The notes below the pieces were generated by a model that had not been told where the DNA came from, searched no databases, and saw only the letters and a program-made list of their open reading frames with translations. From an uncultured Caulobacteraceae bacterium (GTDB lineage: Bacteria; Pseudomonadota; Alphaproteobacteria; Caulobacterales; Caulobacteraceae): a DNA stretch of 8,354 nucleotides. Position 1 is the first letter of the stretch, and the number at the start of each line of letters is the position of its first letter. Both the position numbers and the translations under genes were made by a program. Shown here in pieces: positions 1 through 7,007 of the stretch. The stretch covers positions 1 through 8,354 of the forward strand of contig CAISGS010000570.1 in assembly GCA_903884915.1 (NCBI GenBank). Reading direction: 5' to 3'.

Positions 1-437
1 CGTTCGGCCGCATCGGGCGGGGTTTGCAGATTGATGCCGATCCCGACAGCCAGCCAAAGGGCACCATCCTGGCGAAGACCGGACTCGACCAAGATACCAC
101 TGATCTTGCGCCCCTGAACCAGCACATCATTGGGCCATTTGAGCTGCGCCAAGGGCTGAGCCATGGCGCTATCGGCCAATTCAGCGACCGCTAGAGCCGC
201 AATGAACGAGATTTGCGCGGCCTCCGCCGGGGGCTTGGCCGTCACACAGAGCAGGGTGGCGGCCAGATTCCCAGCGCCCGTTTCCCACGCCCTTCCCCGC
301 CGACCGCGCCCTGCGGTCTGACGGCGGGCCATGATCCAAAGCGGACCAGCATCCCCTGCCTCAGCCCTCATCCGGGCCTCGGCATTGGTCGAGGAGGTCT
401 CATCCAAGATCAGGACCGACGGGCGGTCCAAGGCCAT
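1..437 (-). CDS. birA: Biotin-[acetyl-CoA-carboxylase] ligase (BirA), 3' end cut by window edge
   Basis: The enzyme activates biotin with ATP to biotinyl-5'-AMP and transfers it to a lysine of biotin carrier proteins such as the acetyl-CoA carboxylase subunit; it is cytosolic. About 145 residues are visible. An N-terminal DETSSTN segment (residues 12-18) is followed by the biotin/AMP loop GRGRRG (43-48), then KWPNDV (100-105) and RKISGILVE (110-118), whose Lys111 corresponds to the catalytic lysine of E. coli BirA, and VGIGIN (131-136). The protein begins directly at the ligase domain, so it lacks the N-terminal winged-helix domain of E. coli BirA and is probably a catalytic-only ligase. It starts 13 nt after nuoN stops and is probably translated from the same message. 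The start is slightly uncertain: the AGAGG ribosome site lies only 2 nt before the ATG, an in-frame GTG lies one codon upstream (440), and an in-frame TTG at 431 would have better spacing. An in-frame stop at 458-456 bounds the reading frame. Identification is firm from the motifs. Confidence 0.95.
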   Translation of the reverse strand, partial: MALDRPSVLILDETSSTNAEARMRAEAGDAGPLWIMARRQTAGRGRRGRAWETGAGNLAATLLCVTAKPPAEAAQISFIAALAVAELADSAMAQPLAQLKWPNDVLVQGRKISGILVESGLRQDGALWLAVGIGINLQTPPDAAE

Positions 438-450
438 CACCTCTGCAAGC

Positions 451-1887
451 CTATTTCAGCCCGAAGGCCAAAGCCGCCGTCTTGGCCAGAGGTTCAAGCA
501 CCGCCAAGGCGGGCAGAACAACCGGAAAACAGAACAGGGCCGAAGCGATCGCCACGCCCTTAGCGTCCAAGGGCTCCTTGTCGGTCTGACCGGGGGCCGT
601 ATCGAACCACATGGTCTTGATCAGGCGCAGATAATAGAAGGCTGCAACCACGCTGCCGAGCAGAAGCACGGCGGCCAAGGCCCATTGGCCCGAGGCAATC
701 GCTGCCTTGAACACAAACATCTTGGCCCAGAACCCGCTGAAGGGCGGCAAGCCCATGACCGAAAAGGACAAGGCCGTCAGCGCCAAGGCCATGCCGGGAC
801 GAACCCGCGCCAGACCGGCAAAATCGCTGAGCTGTTCCATCGGCTTGCCATCGCGCGACAGGGCGCCGAGGCAAGCAAAGAAACCGGTGACATCGATCAT
901 ATAGAGGACCATGAACACCAGAACCGCTTCCATCCCCTCGGCAGATCCCGCCGACAGACCGATCAGGGCATAGCCAATATTGGCGATGGAGGAGTAGGCG
1001 AGCAGACGCTTGATATTGCTTTGGGCCAAACCGCCAAAGGCACCCACGGCCACCGACAGGAAGGCAGCGACGACGATGATCTGGCGCCACTGTTCCAACG
1101 CCGCGCCAAAGCCCTCTGACAGGACCCGCGCCAGCAGCAACATGGCGGCTAATTTCGGGGCGGCGGCGAAGAAGCCGACGACAGGGGTGGGTGCGCCCTC
1201 ATAGACGTCCGGCGTCCACATATGGAACGGAGCCGCCGAGACCTTAAAGGCCAGACCGCAGATCAGGAACACGAGGCCAAACAGAACGCCCGTGCCCGCC
1301 GCGCCGCCCTCAATCGACTTGGCGATCAGGTCGAAGTGGGTCGAACCCGCAAAGCCATAGATCAACGACGATCCATAGAGCAGCAAACCCGATGAGAGGG
1401 CACCGAGCACGAAATATTTCAGGCCAGCTTCTGACGCCTTGACATCATCACGGCGAAAGGCTGCCAGAACATAGAGCGCCAAGGACTGAAGCTCGACACC
1501 GATATAGAGCGAGATCAGGTCACCGGCGGACACCATCATGCCCATGCCCAGCGCCGCCAAGAGGATCAGGATCGGGAACTCGAACCGGCCATTGCCAACG
1601 CGAACCAACCAACGATCACCCAGATAGATGGCCACGGGGCTAATCAGATAGATCGCGACCTTGCCAAAGGACGAAGCGCCATCAGCGATAAAACCCCCGG
1701 CAAAGGCCGTGCCTTCGGGGCTGACCGCTGCAAAGCCTGCCGCGACAAACAGGGCGAGGCTGGCACCGATGGAGACTTCGCCCATCGCCTTGTCACCCCG
1801 GAATGCACCCCAAACCAGAAGGACAAGGGTCGAGGCGGCGAGGAAGACTTCAGGCCGGGCAAGTTGCAGTGCGTCTTGAAAAGTCAT
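451..1887 (-). CDS. nuoN: NADH-quinone oxidoreductase subunit N
   Basis: This is one of three antiporter-like proton channels in the membrane arm of complex I, the one nearest NuoK and NuoJ. The protein has 478 residues, a normal family length, and is almost entirely hydrophobic helices. Residues expected for the proton path are present: Glu132 in YIGVELQ, Lys215 in AFKVSAAPFHMW, Lys245 in AAPKLAA and Lys389 in GFWAKMF (family positions E133, K217, K247 and K395 in E. coli). The NIKRLLAYSSIANIGY segment (291-306) is the usual helix 8-9 signature. I chose the ATG at 1887, which gives an N-terminus MTFQDALQL and sits 7 nt after a strong GAGGGGAG ribosome site; the frame stays open to 1932, but that extension overlaps the nuoM end and has no support. 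It lies 13 nt after nuoM and 13 nt before birA. No frameshift or missing key residue is seen. Confidence 0.98.
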   Translation of the reverse strand: MTFQDALQLARPEVFLAASTLVLLVWGAFRGDKAMGEVSIGASLALFVAAGFAAVSPEGTAFAGGFIADGASSFGKVAIYLISPVAIYLGDRWLVRVGNGRFEFPILILLAALGMGMMVSAGDLISLYIGVELQSLALYVLAAFRRDDVKASEAGLKYFVLGALSSGLLLYGSSLIYGFAGSTHFDLIAKSIEGGAAGTGVLFGLVFLICGLAFKVSAAPFHMWTPDVYEGAPTPVVGFFAAAPKLAAMLLLARVLSEGFGAALEQWRQIIVVAAFLSVAVGAFGGLAQSNIKRLLAYSSIANIGYALIGLSAGSAEGMEAVLVFMVLYMIDVTGFFACLGALSRDGKPMEQLSDFAGLARVRPGMALALTALSFSVMGLPPFSGFWAKMFVFKAAIASGQWALAAVLLLGSVVAAFYYLRLIKTMWFDTAPGQTDKEPLDAKGVAIASALFCFPVVLPALAVLEPLAKTAALAFGLK

Positions 1888-1894
1888 GGTCAAG

Positions 1895-1903
1895 CTCCCC
1901 TCA
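1895..1903 (-). promoter_or_regulatory. Ribosome binding site of nuoN overlapping the nuoM stop codon
   Basis: The message reads TGAGGGGAG here, ending 7 nt before the nuoN ATG. The TGA is the nuoM stop codon and its last two bases form part of the GAGGGGAG Shine-Dalgarno sequence. A ribosome terminating on nuoM therefore sits on the nuoN binding site, which suggests translational coupling. This site also decides the nuoN start at 1887. Confidence 0.85.
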
Positions 1904-3391
1904 CCCGCCAACGGCGGCTTTGTAAGCGCCAACCAGATGGTCGACGGACGCGGCAGTGAGGTTGAAAATCAAACCGGGGCGGACACCCAAGATCAGGGTC
2001 GAGGCGATCAGGGGCGCGAAGATCACAACTTCACGCACCGTCAGGTCTTGAATGGCGGCGAGCTTGGGATTGACCAGCTCTCCGAACATCACTCGCCGAT
2101 AGAGGCTCAAGGCATAGACCGCCGAAAGGATCACCCCCGTGGTGGCCGCAAGGGCCGTCCAGGTCGAGACATGGTAAGCGCCGGTCATGGTCAAGATCTC
2201 GCCGACAAAGCCAGAGGTTCCTGGCAAGCCGACATTGCCCATCGTGAACAGCAAGAACACTGCCGCATACCAAGGCATGCGATTGGCAAGACCGCCGTAG
2301 AAGGCAATCTCACGGGTGTGCATGCGATCATAGACCACGCCAACGCAGAGGAAGAGCGCACCAGCAATGACGCCGTGGCTGAGCATCTGGAAGATCGCGC
2401 CCTGCACCCCTTGGGCATTGCCCGAGAAGATACCCATGGTCACAAAGCCCATGTGCGCGACCGACGAATAGGCAATCAGCTTCTTAATATCGACCTGCCG
2501 GAAGGCCACCAGCGAGGTGTAGATGATGGCGATCACCGACATGGCAAAGACCAAAGGCGTGAAATAGACCGAGGCCTGCGGGAACATGGGCAACAAGAAG
2601 CGCAAGAAGCCGTAGCCGCCCATCTTCAAGAGAATACCGGCCAGAATGACCGAACCTGCCGTTGGCGCTTCGACGTGGGCGTCAGGCAACCAGGTATGGA
2701 CCGGCCACATCGGCATCTTCACGGCGAAGGAGGCGAAGAAGGCCAGCCACAGCAGCATCTGAACCTGGGGATCAAACTTGAACACCATCAGATCCGGGAT
2801 CGAGGTGGTCTTGGCAATCGAGGCCATGGCCAAGATCGCGGCCAGCATCAGCACCGACCCCAGAAGCGTGTAGAGGAAGAACTTGTAGGCCGCATAGACC
2901 CGGTTCTTGCCGCCCCAGATGCCGATGATCAGGAACATGGGAACCAGTCCCCCCTCGAAGAAGAGGTAGAACAGCACCAGATCGAGCGCGCAGAACACGC
3001 CAATGACCAGGGTCTCGAGCAATAGGAAAGCGGCCAGATATTCCAAGACCCGGTCGGTCACCGACTCCCAACTGGCCAAGATACAGATTGGCAAGAGGAA
3101 GGCGGTCAGGAGCACGAACAGGATCGAAATCCCGTCCACGCCCATCCGGTAGGTGGCTCCGGAGAACCAGGTGACGGTCTCGACGAACTGAAAGCCCGTG
3201 TCCTTGGCGTCGAACTTGGACACCAGGAAGACCGAAAGGGCCAAGGTCACCAGACTGGTGACCAGAGCGACGATCTTGGCACGGTTGGCCACGACGGCGG
3301 TATCTTGACCTGCGGACATTGCGCGCAAGGCCAAGATGGCGGCGACCCCGATCATGGGGGCGAAGGTGATGAGGCTGAGGATGCCGGTCAT
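1901..3391 (-). CDS. nuoM: NADH-quinone oxidoreductase subunit M
   Basis: This is the central antiporter-like proton channel of the complex I membrane arm, between NuoN and NuoL. It has 496 residues and the usual run of about 14 membrane helices. Residues expected for proton transfer are present: Glu146 in [13 protein letters not shown], Lys225 in [20 protein letters not shown], Lys256 in [10 protein letters not shown], and Glu398 in GFVGEIL, the position where NuoM uses glutamate while NuoL and NuoN use lysine. The [18 protein letters not shown] segment (300-317) is typical. I chose the ATG at 3391 (MTGILSLIT...) because it follows the nuoL stop and its ribosome site; an upstream in-frame start at 3418 would extend into nuoL. 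It is preceded by nuoL with a 14-nt gap and followed by nuoN after 13 nt. No anomaly is visible. Confidence 0.98.
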   Translation of the reverse strand: MTGILSLITFAPMIGVAAILALRAMSAGQDTAVVANRAKIVALVTSLVTLALSVFLVSKFDAKDTGFQFVETVTWFSGATYRMGVDGISILFVLLTAFLLPICILASWESVTDRVLEYLAAFLLLETLVIGVFCALDLVLFYLFFEGGLVPMFLIIGIWGGKNRVYAAYKFFLYTLLGSVLMLAAILAMASIAKTTSIPDLMVFKFDPQVQMLLWLAFFASFAVKMPMWPVHTWLPDAHVEAPTAGSVILAGILLKMGGYGFLRFLLPMFPQASVYFTPLVFAMSVIAIIYTSLVAFRQVDIKKLIAYSSVAHMGFVTMGIFSGNAQGVQGAIFQMLSHGVIAGALFLCVGVVYDRMHTREIAFYGGLANRMPWYAAVFLLFTMGNVGLPGTSGFVGEILTMTGAYHVSTWTALAATTGVILSAVYALSLYRRVMFGELVNPKLAAIQDLTVREVVIFAPLIASTLILGVRPGLIFNLTAASVDHLVGAYKAAVGG

Positions 3392-3400
3392 GTCCTGATT

Positions 3401-3408
3401 TCCCCTCA
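3401..3408 (-). promoter_or_regulatory. Ribosome binding site of nuoM overlapping the nuoL stop codon
   Basis: The message reads TGAGGGGA, where TGA is the nuoL stop and GAGGGGA is the Shine-Dalgarno sequence, 9 nt before the nuoM ATG. It is the same arrangement as at the nuoM-nuoN junction and supports the nuoM start at 3391. Confidence 0.8.
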
Positions 3409-5457
3409 GTGCGCCCAAGCCCAGAGCGCATAGGACAAGAGCCCTGCTACCCCAAGCAACATCACGAAGGCATAGTGATAAACATATCCACTCTGGGCCT
3501 TGCTGAACCGGCGACCGACCGAAGCCGACACCGCTGCAACCCCATCGGGACCGAAGCCGTCAATGATCTTCTGGTCGCCGATCTTCCAGAACACATCACC
3601 CAAGAACCGAGTGGCGCGCACGAAAGTGGCTTCGTAAAGCTCATCAAAGAACCATTTGTTGTAGAAGAAGGTGTGCAGGGGACCGCCGCGCGAAGCGACC
3701 CGCAGGCCCATGCCTTCATTCATCAGATAGACATAGATCGCCACAGCCAGACCCGTCATGGACACGACGAGCGGGGCCATCACGACCCACTCTGGCGCAT
3801 GGTGGGCGTGTTCCAGAATATGGTTGGTCGGAGCGTTAAAGATCGCGCCGCGCCAAAATTCATTGCGATGTTCGCCAACGAAGTTCTCGACAAAGGCATA
3901 GCCTGCGCCAATCGCGCCGACCGCGAGAGCCAATAGGGGCACCAGCATAACCAAGGGGCTCTCGTGCGGTGTGTGGCCATGTCCATGGTCGTCATGGGCA
4001 TGATCATCGTGACCATGGCCCGCATCATGAGCGTGGGCATCATGGCCATGGGCATCAGCGTGGGCGCTGTCCCACTTGGCCGTGCCATGGAAGGTCATGA
4101 AGGCCAGACGCCATGAATAGAAGGCGGTCAGACCGGCTGCCAGAAGACCAACCACGAAGGCAAAGGAAGCAATGCCGTTCTTGCCGCTCGCGGCCCAAGC
4201 GGACTCGATGATCGCATCCTTAGAATAGAAGCCTGCAAAGCCCAACTCGACGCCCGGAATACCGAAGCCGGTAATGGCCAAGGTGCCGATGACCATGACC
4301 GCATAGGTCACGGGCAGGTACTTCCAAAGGCCGCCCATCTTGCGCATGTCCTGCTCGTGATGCATCCCGTGGATCACCGAACCGGCACCAAGGAACAGCA
4401 GGGCCTTAAAGAAGGCGTGGGTGAACAGGTGGAACATGGCGGCCTGATAGGCCCCGACGCCTGCGGCAAAGAACATGTAGCCGAGCTGTGAACAGGTCGA
4501 ATAGGCAATGACCCGCTTGATGTCGTTCTGAGCCAGACCGACGGTAGCAGCAAACAGGGCCGTGATCGCTCCGATCAGAGTGACGATCTGCTTGGTCACC
4601 GGCGCATATTCAAACATGGGCGACAGGAGGCAGACCATATAGACGCCCGCCGTCACCATGGTCGCGGCGTGGATCAGAGCCGACACAGGCGTCGGGCCCT
4701 CCATCGCGTCCGGCAGCCAGGTGTGCAGGAAGAACTGCGCCGACTTGCCCATGGCCCCGATGAACAGCAGACCGCAGGCCAGATCAATGGCGCTCCAGCT
4801 TTGGCCGATGAAGGTCCACTGGGTCCCGGCCTTCGCCGCGATCAGGGGGAACAGCTCGGCAAACTGGATCGTACCGAACATCCAGAACACGGTCATGATG
4901 CCGAGTGCAAAGCCAAAGTCACCGACGCGGTTGACGACAAAGGCCTTGATGGCGGCCGCGCTGGCGGAAGGTTTTTTGTACCAGAAGCCGATCAGTAGAT
5001 AGGAGGCCAGACCCACCCCTTCCCAGCCAAAGAACAGCTGCATGAAGTCGGCGGCGGTCACCAGCATCAGCATGGCGAAGGTGAAGAGCGACAGATAGGC
5101 GAAGAACCGGGGCCGCGAAGGGTCCTCGGCCATATAGCCCCAACTATAAATGTGCACCAAGGCCGACACCGAACTGACCACCACCAGCATTACGGCTGAC
5201 AGGGTGTCGATACGGATCGACCAGTTGGACACGAAATGCCCAATCTGGATGAACGGGGCCAGGGTATAGGTCGCGTGACCGGCCCAACTGCCCCAGATCA
5301 CCTGATAGAAGGTCATCCAAGACAGGCCACAGGTCAGCAAGAGCAGACCCGTGGTCACGCTTTGCGAGGCGAGGTCTCCAATACGGCGGCCAAACAGACC
5401 GGCGATCAAGGCGCCGACCAGCGGCGCGAAGACGAGGGTCGTGACAATAGGTTCCAC
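3406..5457 (-). CDS. nuoL: NADH-quinone oxidoreductase subunit L
   Basis: This is the distal antiporter-like proton channel of complex I, which also supplies the long lateral helix lying along NuoM and NuoN. The protein has 683 residues, longer than the E. coli protein (613). Key residues are present: Glu146 in GWEGVG, Lys238 in [20 protein letters not shown], His263 in [12 protein letters not shown], Lys351 in HAFFKALLF, and Lys413-Asp414 in FYSKD, the channel lysine of the broken helix 12. A loop at residues 466-498 is extremely histidine-rich. The C-terminal third (about 550-683) contains the segment expected to form the lateral helix and the final membrane helix ending in ALWAWAH. The start is GTG at 5457, 8 nt after an AAGGG ribosome site; the next in-frame methionine is residue 48, inside the second membrane helix, so no later start is plausible. 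It lies 4 nt after nuoK and 14 nt before nuoM. Confidence 0.98.
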   Translation of the reverse strand: MEPIVTTLVFAPLVGALIAGLFGRRIGDLASQSVTTGLLLLTCGLSWMTFYQVIWGSWAGHATYTLAPFIQIGHFVSNWSIRIDTLSAVMLVVVSSVSALVHIYSWGYMAEDPSRPRFFAYLSLFTFAMLMLVTAADFMQLFFGWEGVGLASYLLIGFWYKKPSASAAAIKAFVVNRVGDFGFALGIMTVFWMFGTIQFAELFPLIAAKAGTQWTFIGQSWSAIDLACGLLFIGAMGKSAQFFLHTWLPDAMEGPTPVSALIHAATMVTAGVYMVCLLSPMFEYAPVTKQIVTLIGAITALFAATVGLAQNDIKRVIAYSTCSQLGYMFFAAGVGAYQAAMFHLFTHAFFKALLFLGAGSVIHGMHHEQDMRKMGGLWKYLPVTYAVMVIGTLAITGFGIPGVELGFAGFYSKDAIIESAWAASGKNGIASFAFVVGLLAAGLTAFYSWRLAFMTFHGTAKWDSAHADAHGHDAHAHDAGHGHDDHAHDDHGHGHTPHESPLVMLVPLLALAVGAIGAGYAFVENFVGEHRNEFWRGAIFNAPTNHILEHAHHAPEWVVMAPLVVSMTGLAVAIYVYLMNEGMGLRVASRGGPLHTFFYNKWFFDELYEATFVRATRFLGDVFWKIGDQKIIDGFGPDGVAAVSASVGRRFSKAQSGYVYHYAFVMLLGVAGLLSYALWAWAH
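3964..4062 (-). repeat. Low-complexity His/Asp/Ala/Gly-rich segment inside nuoL
   Basis: These 33 codons encode NuoL residues 466-498, of which 13 are histidine, mostly as [15 protein letters not shown] and similar short units with Asp, Ala and Gly. At DNA level the plus strand is a degenerate array of catgg, catcatg and cgtgg-type words. The segment follows the membrane helix after the channel lysine (Lys413) and precedes a hydrophobic helix beginning [11 protein letters not shown]. It is a soluble loop, and by counting helices from a periplasmic N-terminus it would be cytoplasmic. The pattern resembles metal-binding His-rich loops, but no metal role can be deduced. Confidence 0.85.
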
Positions 5458-5461
5458 GATC

Positions 5462-5770
5462 TCAGCCCTTCATCATGCTGGCGTCATCCACGGCGATATC
5501 GCCGCGGTTACGGAAGAAAGTCACAAGGATGGCTAGGCCGACAGCCGCTTCAGCCGCCGCCACGGTCAGCACGAACATGGCGAAGATCTGACCGACCACG
5601 TCATGCAGATAGACCGAGAAGGCCACCAGATTGATGTTCACAGCCAACAAGATCAGCTCAATCGACATCAGGATGACGATGATGTTCTTGCGGTTCACGA
5701 AGATGCCGAGCACCCCGATGGTGAACAGGATGGCGGCGACCGCCAGATAGTGGGTCAAGCCAATGGTCAT
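5462..5770 (-). CDS. nuoK: NADH-quinone oxidoreductase subunit K
   Basis: This small three-helix membrane subunit joins the quinone module to the antiporter-like channels. It has 102 residues, the standard length. The two essential membrane glutamates are present: Glu38 in [10 protein letters not shown] and Glu74 in [12 protein letters not shown] (family positions E36 and E72 in E. coli). Its ATG overlaps the nuoJ stop codon as ATGA, and a GAGGGG ribosome site inside the nuoJ end lies 8 nt upstream (5784-5779). Termination on nuoJ and initiation on nuoK are therefore probably coupled. nuoL starts 4 nt after its stop. Confidence 0.98.
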   Translation of the reverse strand: MTIGLTHYLAVAAILFTIGVLGIFVNRKNIIVILMSIELILLAVNINLVAFSVYLHDVVGQIFAMFVLTVAAAEAAVGLAILVTFFRNRGDIAVDDASMMKG

Positions 5771-6384
5771 TCGGAAAGCCCCTCGCCGCTCTTAATCTGA
5801 ACGATTTTCATGCCGCTCGCAGGGGTGCGGGCCACCTGATCACCGATGTTCTGGCGCCGGACACCCGGACGGTGGCGCAAGGTCAGGACGATTGCCCCGA
5901 TCATGGCCACCAGCAGGACAAGGCCCGCTGCCTGGAAGAAGTAAATGTAATCTGTATAGAGCACCCGCCCGATCGCCTCAGCATTGGGCAGGTCCGCGAC
6001 CGGCGCTGCGGGCGCGGCGTTCTTGCCAGCGGCCCCGTTGGCGGCAACGGTTACGGCGACCATTACCATCTCAACCGAGAGCACACCGCCGACGACCATG
6101 CCTATGGGCAGGTATTGCGCGAAGCCCTCACGAAGCTGGGTGAAATCGACGTCCAGCATCATGACCACGAACAGGAACAGCACCGCCACCGCGCCGACAT
6201 AGACGACGATCAGCAGCATGGCGAGGAACTCTGCCCCCAACATCACGAACAGACCTGCTGCCGTGAAGAAGGCCATGATCAGGAACAGCACGGAGTGCAC
6301 CGGGTTGCGCGCCGTGATGACGAGAAAGCCCGATATGACGGTCACTGCCGCCAGCAGATAGAAGGCGATCGCCTGCAAGTCCAT
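5767..6384 (-). CDS. nuoJ: NADH-quinone oxidoreductase subunit J
   Basis: This five-helix membrane subunit sits beside NuoH and NuoK and passes conformational change from the quinone site to the proton channels. It has 205 residues. The conserved third helix is clear: [20 protein letters not shown] (50-69), with the glycine-containing VYVGAV bulge region and Tyr62, followed by Asp78 at the helix end. An Ala/Pro-rich loop (115-133) precedes the last membrane helix (about 148-170). The soluble tail with GDQVARTP (181-188) is typical of alphaproteobacterial NuoJ. Its only purine-rich upstream site, AGGGGGG at 6404-6398, is 13 nt from the ATG, a long spacing; an in-frame stop at 6408-6406 excludes any longer start. 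It follows the largest gap in the operon and overlaps nuoK by 4 nt. Confidence 0.97.
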   Translation of the reverse strand: MDLQAIAFYLLAAVTVISGFLVITARNPVHSVLFLIMAFFTAAGLFVMLGAEFLAMLLIVVYVGAVAVLFLFVVMMLDVDFTQLREGFAQYLPIGMVVGGVLSVEMVMVAVTVAANGAAGKNAAPAAPVADLPNAEAIGRVLYTDYIYFFQAAGLVLLVAMIGAIVLTLRHRPGVRRQNIGDQVARTPASGMKIVQIKSGEGLSE

Positions 6385-6408
6385 GCTGGGTCTAAAGCCC
6401 CCCTGTTA

Positions 6409-6437
6409 CCCGCCTGTGCGCCATGCACCTGAGCGGG
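6409..6437 (-). other. Potential hairpin just upstream of nuoJ
   Basis: On the message strand CCCGC pairs with GCGGG (5 bp), then an asymmetric internal loop (TCAG against AG), then GTGC with GCAC (4 bp) around a 5-nt ATGGC loop. It lies 25 nt before the nuoJ ATG, just upstream of the AGGGGGG tract. The stem is short and may be a chance pairing in GC-rich DNA. Confidence 0.35.
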
Positions 6438-6454
6438 ATGAGTCCGTCACAATA

Positions 6455-6477
6455 GTGATCCGGCAAAGCCGCATCAC
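6455..6477 (-). other. Potential hairpin downstream of nuoI
   Basis: The message strand reads GTGATGCGGC, TTT loop, GCCGGATCAC: a 10-position stem with one mismatch in the fifth position and a 3-nt loop, starting 20 nt after the nuoI stop codon. There is no U-tract after it, so rho-independent termination is unlikely. It could protect the 3' end of an upstream processed message; this is not shown by the sequence. Confidence 0.45.
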
Positions 6478-6497
6478 CGGTCCAAAACCAGCGTCCC

Positions 6498-6995
6498 TTA
6501 ACGATAAGGGGCGTCTAGCTCCATATTCTTAGCAATCTGCCGCTCCCAACGGTCGCCGTTGTCGAGCAGCCTTTCCTTGTCATAGTAGAGTTCTTCGCGG
6601 GTCTCGGTGGCGAACTCGGTGTTCGGTCCCTCGACGATGGCATCCACAGGGCAGGCCTCTTGGCACAGGCCACAATAGATGCACTTGACCATGTCAATGT
6701 CGTAGCGGGTCGTGCGGCGCGAGCCGTCGGCGCGCGGTTCGGCCTCAATGGTGATGGCCTGAGCCGGACAGATCGCCTCGCACAGCTTGCAGGCAATGCA
6801 GCGCTCTTCGCCATTGGGATAGCGACGCAGAGCATGCTCACCCCGAAAACGCGGCGACTGAGGTCCACGCTCGAACGGATAGAGCACGGTGGCCTTTGGC
6901 CGGACCATATATTTCATCGCCAACCCGAAAGCGCCGATGAAGTCCATAAGGGCGGCACCCTTGACGGCTTGGTTGATGCGAGCGGTGAATGACAT
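6498..6995 (-). CDS. nuoI: NADH-quinone oxidoreductase subunit I (2x[4Fe-4S] ferredoxin-like)
   Basis: This peripheral-arm subunit holds clusters N6a and N6b, which carry electrons from NuoG to the terminal cluster near quinone. The protein has 165 residues. Two ferredoxin motifs are intact: [12 protein letters not shown] (Cys66, 69, 72, 76) and [12 protein letters not shown] (Cys105, 108, 111, 115); the last cysteine of each is followed by proline and belongs to the partner cluster. The N-terminal amphipathic stretch (1-40) attaches it to the membrane next to NuoH, and [18 protein letters not shown] is the usual lead-in to the first motif. The ATG at 6995 lies 12 nt after the nuoH stop with only a weak GACGGA ribosome site close to it. 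It is followed by the structured 113-nt gap. Confidence 0.98.
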   Translation of the reverse strand: MSFTARINQAVKGAALMDFIGAFGLAMKYMVRPKATVLYPFERGPQSPRFRGEHALRRYPNGEERCIACKLCEAICPAQAITIEAEPRADGSRRTTRYDIDMVKCIYCGLCQEACPVDAIVEGPNTEFATETREELYYDKERLLDNGDRWERQIAKNMELDAPYR

Positions 6996-7007
6996 CGATC
7001 CGTCTTT

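Larger units (their letters stand above)
6385..6497 (-). other. nuoI-nuoJ intergenic region with two potential RNA hairpins
   Basis: At 113 nt this is by far the longest non-coding gap in the window; the others are 4 to 14 nt. On the message strand it can form two stem-loops, listed separately. Neither is followed by a run of U, so it is not an intrinsic terminator. I see no convincing promoter. A gap of this size inside an otherwise tightly packed operon could hold an RNA processing or stability element, but this is inference. Confidence 0.6.

Noticed and set aside
331..1119. A plus-strand open frame (262 codons) opposite nuoN and birA
   Set aside because: It has the same antisense composition (His/Gln/Arg/Gly-rich), no motif and no good ribosome site, and spans two real genes on the other strand.
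1886..3025. A long plus-strand open frame (379 codons) opposite nuoM
   Set aside because: Its product is dominated by Gln, His, Arg, Asp and Glu, as expected from reading hydrophobic codons in reverse, with no recognisable domain, and it lies wholly opposite a conserved gene.
5872..6432. A plus-strand open frame (186 codons) opposite nuoJ
   Set aside because: It is His/Gln/Asp-rich antisense of membrane-helix codons, with no domain; a shadow of nuoJ.
6406..6474. A 22-codon minus-strand open frame in the nuoI-nuoJ gap, a possible leader peptide
   Set aside because: It starts with ATG and ends in TAA 21 nt before nuoJ, but has no clear ribosome site, no attenuator-like codon run and a length expected by chance. 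Conservation in relatives would be needed.
6455..6477. An intrinsic terminator after nuoI
   Set aside because: The hairpin has an internal mismatch and no U-tract follows, and the downstream genes are parts of the same complex.
6405..6480. A possible promoter for nuoJ (TTGTGACGG followed by GCTCAGGT)
   Set aside because: It only loosely resembles alphaproteobacterial -35/-10 elements, the spacing and -10 match are poor, and it overlaps the hairpins.
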